A DNA stretch of 64,000 nt from Streptomyces bambusae (lineage in GTDB: Bacteria > Actinomycetota > Actinomycetes > Streptomycetales > Streptomycetaceae): assembly GCF_019400985.1 (NCBI RefSeq), contig NZ_WTFF01000002.1, positions 28,513 through 92,512 of the forward strand, given 5' to 3'. The notes below the pieces were generated by a model. It saw only the letters and a list, made by a program, of their open reading frames with translations, did no database searches and had not been told where the DNA came from. The translations under genes and the position numbers were made by a program. Of the stretch, positions 48,970 through 57,300 are shown piece after piece. The first letter of the stretch is position 1, and every line of letters begins with the position of its first letter.

Positions 48970-49170
48970 ATGGCCACCAACCCGTTCGAGGACCCCGCCG
49001 GCAGCTACCTCGTCCTCGCCGACGCCGAGGGCCGTCACTCGCTGTGGCCCGCCCACCTGCCGGTCCCCGCCGGCTGGTCCCGCGTGCACGGCCCGCAGCC
49101 GCGCCCGCGCTGCCTCGCGTACGTCGAGGAGAGCCGGACCGACCCGAACCGCCCGGCCGCCGCACGCTGA
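48970..49170 (+). CDS. MbtH-like protein
   Basis: 66 residues from ATG 48970 with AGGAGA five bases upstream. MbtH-like proteins bind and activate NRPS adenylation domains. Recognised from NPFEDPAGSYLVLADAEGRHSLWP, the following PAGWSRVHG, and the C-terminal YVEESRTDPNRP. Two of the three usually conserved Trp are present; the third, in the family's NWTD motif, is Arg here (SRTD). It is the second gene of the cluster, after a 171-bp gap without a gene, and directly precedes the two oxygenases. Confidence 0.93.
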   Translation: MATNPFEDPAGSYLVLADAEGRHSLWPAHLPVPAGWSRVHGPQPRPRCLAYVEESRTDPNRPAAAR

Positions 49171-49188
49171 CCCAGGACAGGAGCCGTC

Positions 49189-50229
49189 ATGACCGCCGAA
49201 GGACGCCTGAACATCGGATCGGCCGCCCCCATCGACCGGCGCGGCCTGCTCGACACGCAGCCGGCGCCGGGCAGCAACGGACTGCTGAAGATCGTCACCC
49301 CCCGGGGCGCCCGGCTGACCGCCGCCGGGATCGTACGGGAGCGCCGTGAGGAGTTCGCCGCCGATCTGCACCGGCGCGGCGCGCTGCTGCTGCGCGGCTT
49401 CGGCACGGCCGACGCCGACGGATTCGGCGAGGTCGTCCGCGCCTTCTCGGGCGACCTGCTCGCCTACGACCACCGCTCCACGCCCCGCACCCGCGTCAAG
49501 GGCGGCGTCTACACCTCCACCGAATACCCGCCGGACCAGGTGATCCCGCTCCACAACGAGCTGTCCTGGACCCACACCGCCCCCCGCTACCTGTGGTTCT
49601 GCTGCCTGCGCCCCGCGCCCGTCGGCGGGGCCACCCCCATCGCCGACACCCGCGCCCTCCTGCGGCTGCTCCCCGAGGACCTCACGGCCCGGTTCGCCCG
49701 CCACGGCATCCTCTACGTCCGCAACTACCACCCGGACATCGACCTGCCGTGGCAGGAGGTCTTCGGCACCGACAGCAAGCGGGACGTCGAGGCGTACTGC
49801 CGCGAGCAGGACATGGAGTGGGAGTGGGTCGCCCCCGACCACCTGCGCACCCGCCAGCTGTGCCACGCCGTGGTCACCCACCCCGACACCGGCGAGCCGT
49901 CCTGGTTCAACCAGGCGCACCTCTTCCACCACACCCGGGTCGGCGCCGAGGGCGCCGCCTCGCTGCTGGCGATGTTCGGCAAGGAGAACCTGCCGCGCAA
50001 CACCTACCTCGGCAACGGCGAGGACATCGCCGAGGAGGATCTCGCCGCCATCCGCGCCGCCTACGACCAGGTCCTCTTCCGCTTCCCCTGGGAGGCCGGG
50101 GACATGCTGCTGGTCGACAACCTCTCCTGCGCCCACGGGCGCGACACCTACGAGGGCCCCCGCCAGGTCGTCGTCGCCATGACCGATCCGGTCGACTGCA
50201 AGGCCATCACCACCCGGGAGACGAGATGA
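49189..50229 (+). CDS. TauD/SyrP-like Fe(II)/2-oxoglutarate oxygenase 1
   Basis: 346 residues from ATG 49189, behind CAGGAG. The iron ligands are readable: His122-x-Glu124 in IPLHNELSW and distal His316 in SCAHGRD, with Arg in EGPRQVVV for 2-oxoglutarate. The segment FCCLRPAPVGGATPIADTRALL is typical of SyrP-like enzymes, which beta-hydroxylate amino acids free or on the carrier protein. An intact HxE excludes a halogenase of the HxA/HxG type. The stop overlaps the start of a second oxygenase (ATGA), so the two are made together and probably act on the same scaffold. Confidence 0.9.
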   Translation: MTAEGRLNIGSAAPIDRRGLLDTQPAPGSNGLLKIVTPRGARLTAAGIVRERREEFAADLHRRGALLLRGFGTADADGFGEVVRAFSGDLLAYDHRSTPRTRVKGGVYTSTEYPPDQVIPLHNELSWTHTAPRYLWFCCLRPAPVGGATPIADTRALLRLLPEDLTARFARHGILYVRNYHPDIDLPWQEVFGTDSKRDVEAYCREQDMEWEWVAPDHLRTRQLCHAVVTHPDTGEPSWFNQAHLFHHTRVGAEGAASLLAMFGKENLPRNTYLGNGEDIAEEDLAAIRAAYDQVLFRFPWEAGDMLLVDNLSCAHGRDTYEGPRQVVVAMTDPVDCKAITTRETR

Positions 50230-51227
50230 AGCTCCGGATCGGCAGGGCGACCGCCACCCGCGTCAGCGACGCGGACCTGGTCGCCGTCGGCACCACCGCG
50301 GACGGGCGGCTCCCCGTCGTGACGGCCAGGGCGGCCGGGGACCTCGCCGAGTGGCTCGCCGCCCACCGCGGACAGGTGGACGAGCTGCAGGCCCGGACCG
50401 GCGCCGTCCTCTTCCGCGGGTTCGCCGTGACCGAACCGTCCCGGTTCGACTCCGTGGTCGGCGTCTTCAGCGGCGGCGCCGGACACCTGGTGGAGGACCA
50501 GAACACCCACAACCAGTTCGTCACCGACGGCGAGGACGTCTGGTACCACAACGACTACTGCGACCGCGTCAAGTGGCCCCGCCACCTGGTCTTCTGGTGC
50601 GAGCAGACGCAGGCCTCCGGCGGGCAGACGCCCTTCGTGGACACCGTACGGGTCCTGGAGGCGGTCCCCGACCGGCTCCGGGAGCGCTTCGAGAACGGCG
50701 GCTGGATCCTGCGGCGCCGCTTCCACCCGGGGATCGGCGTGGACGCCAAGGGCTACTTCAAGACCTCCGATCCCGAGGAGATCCGGCGGCAGCTGGACCG
50801 CCTGGACGCTTTCGACGTCCGCTGGGACGGTGAGGTCCTGACCGGGTTCTCGGCCCGCTTCGCGCCCTCGTTCCCGCACCCGGTGTCGGGGCAGCGGGTG
50901 TGGGCCAACAACATCACCTTCAGCAACGTCGCCCGGGTCGAGCGGACCATCCGCGAGCAGCTGCTGCGCGACTACCGCCTCGACGAACTGCCTGTGAACA
51001 CCTACTGGGGCGACGGCTCGCCCATCGACACCCGGGACGTCGAGGAGCTGTGCGCCCTCTACCGGGCCGACGAGATCTGCTTCGACTGGCAGCAGGGCGA
51101 CGTGCTGCTGGTCGACAACATCCGCTGCGTCCACGGCCGCCGGCCCATCCTGGCCCCGCAGCGCGTGAACGTCGGCGTGTGCGACTTCCACGAGCGGCTC
51201 AACGCGGCGAGCGCGGCCATGCACTGA
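50226..51227 (+). CDS. TauD-family Fe(II)/2-oxoglutarate oxygenase 2
   Basis: 333 residues, coupled to oxygenase 1 by ATGA. Iron ligands are His108-x-Asp110 in VWYHNDYCD and His303 in RCVHGRRPI, with Arg in APQRVNVGV. It shares the family layout of oxygenase 1 (FWCEQTQASGGQTPFVDTVRVL) but differs in the facial-triad acid, so they are not a recent tandem copy. It might perform a second hydroxylation, a desaturation or a ring closure; members do all of these. It is followed by a 161-bp gap with tandem repeats before the NRPS. Confidence 0.9.
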   Translation: MKLRIGRATATRVSDADLVAVGTTADGRLPVVTARAAGDLAEWLAAHRGQVDELQARTGAVLFRGFAVTEPSRFDSVVGVFSGGAGHLVEDQNTHNQFVTDGEDVWYHNDYCDRVKWPRHLVFWCEQTQASGGQTPFVDTVRVLEAVPDRLRERFENGGWILRRRFHPGIGVDAKGYFKTSDPEEIRRQLDRLDAFDVRWDGEVLTGFSARFAPSFPHPVSGQRVWANNITFSNVARVERTIREQLLRDYRLDELPVNTYWGDGSPIDTRDVEELCALYRADEICFDWQQGDVLLVDNIRCVHGRRPILAPQRVNVGVCDFHERLNAASAAMH

Positions 51228-51310
51228 CCCTGGCCGCCGAACCGGCGCTGACCGTCGCATCGGCCCTGGCCGCCGGACCGGCCTCGACCGCCGCAGCGAT
51301 CCGTACGTCC

Positions 51311-51352
51311 CGCCCGTACTCCACCGCCGACCCGCCCGTACTCCACCGCCGT
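51311..51352 (+). repeat. 22-bp tandem repeat before the NRPS gene
   Basis: CGCCCGTACTCCACCGCCG occurs twice with a 22-bp period (51311 and 51333). A separate GGCCCTGGCCGCC-like unit is repeated at about 51228 and 51265. Both lie between oxygenase 2 and the NRPS start and are probably slippage-derived. Confidence 0.7.
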
Positions 51353-51388
51353 CCCGTACGTCCCTCCCATCCCGAGGAAGGTCTGACG

Positions 51389-54300
51389 ATGACCACGCAC
51401 GCCGATTCGCCGCACCTCTCGCAGGCCGACGGCTACGCCATCTCGCCGGTCCAGCGGAACATCCTGCGGCGCCTCGGCGGCGCCGCGCTCCTGCCCGTCG
51501 AGTTCACCGCCCACCTCGACATCGACGCGGTGGTGACACCCGACGCCTTGCGCCGGGCCGTCCTCGACACCGCCCGATGTCACGACCTCCTGTGCTCCGA
51601 CTACACCCAGCTGCCCGGCATGGCCGAACCCGCCCAGGTCCTGCGCGACCGGCCCGCCGTGGAGTTCACCGACGCCGACGACGCCGACGGCGCCGACCCC
51701 GCCGACCGCGGCGGATCCGGCGACGCCGAACCCCTGCGGGTCAACGAGGCCTTCGTCCTGCGCCCGCGGCTCGTCGCGCACACCGACCGGCAGGTCCGGC
51801 TCCGGCTCGGCCTGCCCGGCTTCCTGGCCGACGCCGCTTCCCTGGGCCGGCTCGCCCGCGAGCTGGCGGCCGCCCTGCGCCCGCCCGCGGAAGCCGCCGC
51901 ACCGACCGGGGCGCAGCACGCGCCGGACGGCGTCGACGCGGAGGAGTACCCGCGCTACGCCGACGTCGCCCAGTTCCTGGCGGACGCCGCCGAGGACCCG
52001 GACGCCGACGCGTACTGGCGGGGCGTGGCCGCCGAGGCCGCCGAGGGCGCGGACGCCGCCGTACCGGCCGTCGGGTACGAGGGGTCCGGCCCGACCGAGC
52101 TGCGCTTCACCCTCGAACCGGCCACGCGGACCGCCCTCGCCCGGGCCGTCGAGCAGCACGGCTGGACCTACGAGAACATCGTCCTCGGCGCCTTCCAGCT
52201 GCTGCTGCACCGGCTGACCGGCGGCCGGCACCCGGCCGTCGCCCTCGCCTGGCCGGCGCGGACCGCGTACCCGGAGCTGGCCGGCGTCTTCGGCCCGCTC
52301 ACCTTCGACGTGCCGGTGGTCCTGCCGGTGGCCGAGGGGGAGGGCTTCGCCGCCCTCCAGGACCGGCTGGCGCGGCGGCTCGCCCAGGTGGACGAGCACG
52401 CCCTCGCCTACCCCGGCCTCGCCGAGCGGGTGATGCCCGAACCGCCGCGGTTCCACGCCGACTTCACCCTGGCCGCGGCCGCCCGCGGCTGCGGCGACGG
52501 TGTCCGGCTGCGCGTGGAGGACACCGGCGCCGCCGCCGGCGCCTTCGACCTCGCCCTGTCCTGGACCGACTTCGACGAGGGGACGTGCCTCGTCCGCTTC
52601 CGTGGCGAGCGCTACGACCGGCTGGACGCCGAGCTGTTCTTCGACCGGCTCCAGGCCGTCCTGCTCCGCGTCTGCGCCGACCCCGACCGGGACCTCGCCC
52701 TGATGCCGGTCATGTCGGACGCCGAATCGCACCGGCTCGTGGTCGAGTTCAACGCCACCGAGCGGCCGGTGGACGGCCTGCCGGGGGTGGTGGAGCAGTT
52801 CCTGGAACAGGCCCGCCGCCGCCCGGACGCGGTCGCCGTCCGCACCTCCACGGCCGCCCTCACCTACGCCGAGCTCCTGGACCGGGCCCGCCGCCTGGCC
52901 GGCTGGCTGGCCCGGCAGGGCGTGGGCCGGGGCGACCTCGTGCCGCTCGTCCTGGACCGGCGGCCCGACGCGCTCACCGCCATGGTCGCCGTCGCCCTCG
53001 GCGGGGCCGCGTACGTACCGCTGAACACCGCGCTGCCCCCGGCCAAGCTGACCGCGCTCGTGGCCCGGACCGCCCCGAAGGCCCTGGTCACCTGCCGGGC
53101 CTGGGCCGACCGGTTGGAGCGGGCCGGGCTGCCGGACACCCCCGCCCTGCTGGTGGACCGCGACCTGGACACCTTGCCTGCCGCCGAGCCCCCCACCACT
53201 GAGAACCCCGCCGCCGGGACCGGCCTCCTGCCCCGCCCCGACGACCCGGCGTACGTCATCTTCACCTCCGGCTCCACCGGCGAGCCCAAGGGCGTGGTCG
53301 TCGCCCACAAGCGGCTCGCCAACCTCGTCGACTGGATCAACCGCACCCAGCACGTCGGGCCCGCCGACAGCGTCCTGCTGGTGACCTCCTTCAGCTTCGA
53401 CCTCTCCGTGTACGACGTCTGGGGCTCGCTCGCCGCCGGAGCCACCGTCCGGCTGGCCGACGAGGCCGAACTCGCCGACCCCCAACGCCTGGTGGACATC
53501 CTGCGCACCGAGCCCGTGACCGTCTGGGACTCCGCCCCCGCGGCCCTGCAGCAGCTCGCCCCGCTGCTCACCGCCTGCGCCGGCGACCTGCGCTCCGCCG
53601 CGCTGCGCCTGGTCATGCTCTCCGGCGACTGGATCCCGGTCACCCTGCCCGACACCGTCCGCGGCTGCTTCGGCGCCCCCGTGGTCCTCGCCATGGGCGG
53701 CGCGACCGAGGCCACCGTCTGGTCGAACTACCACGTCGTGGACCGGGTCGATCCCCGCTGGCCCAGCATCCCGTACGGCCGGCCGATGCAGAACTGCCGC
53801 TACTACGTGCTGGACCGGCACGGCAGTCCGCAGCCCACGGGCGTGCCCGGCGAGCTGTACATCGGCGGACTGTGCACCGCCGACGGCTACTTCGCCGACT
53901 CCGAGCGCACCGCCGAGCGCTTCCTCGCCGACCCCTTCGTCCCCGGCACCTCCGACCGGCTCTACCGCACCGGCGACCTCGTCCGCCATCTGGGCAGCGG
54001 CGAGCTGCAGTTCCTCGGCCGCGAGGACGACCAGGTCAAGATCCGCGGCCACCGGATCGAACTCGGCGAGGTGGCCGCCGCGGTCCGGGCCCACCCGGCC
54101 GTCCAGGAGGCCATCGTCCGCAGCGTGCGCGAGGGCGACGACAACCGGCTGGTGGCGTACTGGCTGCCGCGCACCCCCGACGCCGCCCTCGACCACGCCG
54201 CCCTCGACCACGCCGCGCTCACCGCATTCCTGGCCGGGCAGCTCCCCGGCTACGCCGTCCCCGCCCACACCGTGCGCCTCGACCGCATCCCGCTGACGCC

Positions 54301-57300
54301 CAACGGCAAGCTGGACCACTCCGCCCTGCCCGACCACCGCGTCGACAGCGGCCGCCGCGAGGAGCCCGCCACGACGACCGAGGCCGCCCTGCTCACCATC
54401 TGGCAGGAGATCCTGCGCCACCCCGACGTGGGCCTGACCGAGAGCTTCTTCGCCGCCGGCGGGCACTCGCTGGCCGCCGTACAGATGCTCGCCCGGGTCC
54501 AGACCGTCTTCGGACGGCGGGTCCGGATGCCGCAGTTCGTCGCCGGCGCCACCGTACGGGAGCTGGCCGCGCTCCTCGACCGCCCCGCAGGCGACCCCGA
54601 CGCCGGATCCGCACCCGGGTCCCGGCCCGTGCTGCGGCGCCGCTCCCGTGGGCTCCCGCTGTCCTACGGCCAGCGCCGCATGTGGTTCCTGCACCGGCTC
54701 CAGGGGCCGAGCCCCACGTACAACATCCACCAGAAGGTCGTCCTGCACGGCCCGGTCGATCCCGGACTGCTGCGCGCGGCGCTCGCCGACCTGGTCGAGC
54801 GGCACGAGATCCTGCGGACCGCCTACGCCGAGACCGACGGGACCCCCGAGCAGTACGTCCGGCCGGCCGCCGCGGCCGAGCCGGTGCTGGAGCTGGTCGC
54901 GACCGGACCCGGCGAGATCGACGCGCAGGTGGAGCGGGCCGCCCGGTACTGCTTCGACCTCGACACCGAGATCCCGCTGCGCACCTGGCTGTTCACCCTC
55001 GCCCCGGACCACCACGTGCTGCTCGTCCTCACCCACCACATCGCCGGCGACGGCATCTCGGAGCGGGTCCTGCTGCGCGACCTGGGCACCGCCTACGCCG
55101 CCCGGGCCGCGGGCACGGTCCCCGACTGGGCGCCGCTGCCCGTGAGTTACGGCGACTACGTGCTGTGGCAGGAGGAGCTCCTCGGCCCGGCCGAGGACCC
55201 CGACAGCCTGCTGAGCCGCCAGCTGACCTCCTGGCGCCGCGTCCTCGACGGGGCGCCGCCGGCGCTCGCCCTGCCCTACGACCGCACCCACCCGCCGGTC
55301 CCCAGCCACCGCGGCGACCGGGTGACCGTCACCGTGGACGCCGGCGGCCACCAGGCGCTGGAGCGGCTGGCCCGTAGGACCGAGAGCACCCTGTTCACCG
55401 TCCTGCAGGCGGCCCTGGCGGCCCTGCTGCGGCGGCTCGGGGCGGGCGAGGACCTGCCGATCGGCACGGGTACGGCGGGCCGCGGCGACGAGGCGCTGGA
55501 CGACCTGATCGGCTTCTTCGTCAACACCCTGGTGCTGCGCACCGACGCCTCCGGCGACCCGACGTTCACCGAACTGGTGCGGCGCTCGCGCGCCTGCGCC
55601 CTGGAGGCCTTCGCACACCAGGACGTCCCCTTCGACCGGGTGGTGGAGGAGCTGGCCCCGCGGCGCTCGCTGGCCCGCTCCCCGCTCTTCCAGGTCATGC
55701 TGATGCTGCACAACAACGTGATGCCGCGGCTGTCGCTGCCCGGGGTGCGCGCCTCGGTCGAGCGGGTCGACGCGCACACGGCCAAGTTCGACCTGCTGGT
55801 CGACGTGTACGAGAAGCACGCCGGGCCCGCCGGGGACGATCCCGCGGGGCGCCCCGTACCCGACGGGCTGAAGATCGTCCTGGAGTACGCCACCGACGTG
55901 TTCGACGAGGCGACGGTCCGGCAGGCGGGGGAGCACCTGCTGCGGATCCTCGCGGCGATGGCCGATGACCCGGACGGGAAGATCCTCGACGTGGAGCTGC
56001 TGGAGGAGTCCGAGCGGCGTGCCCTGACCGCGCCCCCGCGGGCCTCCTTCGGCGCGGACGGCGCAGAGGCCCCCACCCTCGTCACCCTGTTCGAGGCCCG
56101 GGTCGCGGCCGCCCCGGACGCCGTGGCCGTGACGGCCGAGGGCTGCTCCCTGACCTACCGCGAACTGGACCGGCGGGCCAACCGGCTGGCGCACCTGCTG
56201 CGCGGCCGCGGCGCCGGCCCCGAGCGCATCGTCGCCGTGCAGCTGCCCCGCTCGGCCGACGTCGTGGTCGCGCTCCTCGGCGTACTCAAGGCGGGCGCCG
56301 CGTACGTCCCGGTCGACCCCGCCCAGCCCGCCGACCGGACCGCCCTGATGCTGGCCGACGCGGACCCCGTGGCGACGGTCACCGAGGAGACCCTGAAGGA
56401 GTCCGAGTCCTGCCCGGACACCGCCCCGGACGGCGCCCCCGCCGGACCCGGCCACGCCGCGTACGTGATCTACACCTCCGGCTCGACCGGCCGGCCCAAG
56501 GGCGTGGTGGTCCCGCACGCGAACGTCGTACGCCTGATGCGGGCCGCCGCGCAGGACATCGACTTCCGGCCGGACGACGTCTGGACGCTGTTCCACTCCT
56601 ACGCCTTCGACTTCTCGGTCTGGGAGATGTGGGGCGCCCTGCTCCACGGCGGCCGGCTGGTCGTCGTCCCCCACGACGTCGCCCGCGCGCCGGGGGAGTT
56701 CCTGCGGCTGCTGGCCGACGAGCGGGTGACGATGCTGAGCCAGACCCCCTCCGCCTTCCACCAGCTGGCCGCCGCCGACCGCGACGAGCCCGCCCTGGGC
56801 CGGCGGCTCGCCCTGCGTTACGTCGTCCTCGGCGGGGAGGCGCTGGAACCGGCCCGGCTCGCCGACTGGTACGCCCGGCACGACGCATCGGCGCCGGTGC
56901 TGGTGAACATGTACGGCATCACCGAGACCACCGTCCACGTCACCCGCATCGCCCTGGACGCCGCGACCGCCGCCGCCATGCCCGGCTCGGTGATCGGCGA
57001 ACCCCTGCCGGACCTGGCCGTGTACGTCCTCGACGAGCGGCTGCGGTCGGTGCCCGCCGGCGTACCCGGCGAGCTGTACGTCGCGGGTGCCGGACTGGCC
57101 CGCGGCTACCTGAACCGGCCCGCGCTGACCGCCGAACGCTTCGTGGCCAACCCCTACGGGGAGCCCGGCTCCCGGCTCTACCGCACCGGCGACCTGGCCC
57201 GCCGGCTGCGCGACGGCTCCCTGGAGTACCTGGGCCGCTCCGACGACCAGGTGCAGCTGCGCGGCTTCCGCATCGAGCTCGGCGAGGTCGGCTCCGCCCT

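Noticed and set aside
49189..51227. The two TauD-type enzymes as non-haem iron halogenases
   Set aside because: Such halogenases replace the acidic ligand by Ala or Gly. Here HNE and HND keep the carboxylate, so hydroxylase-type chemistry is expected.
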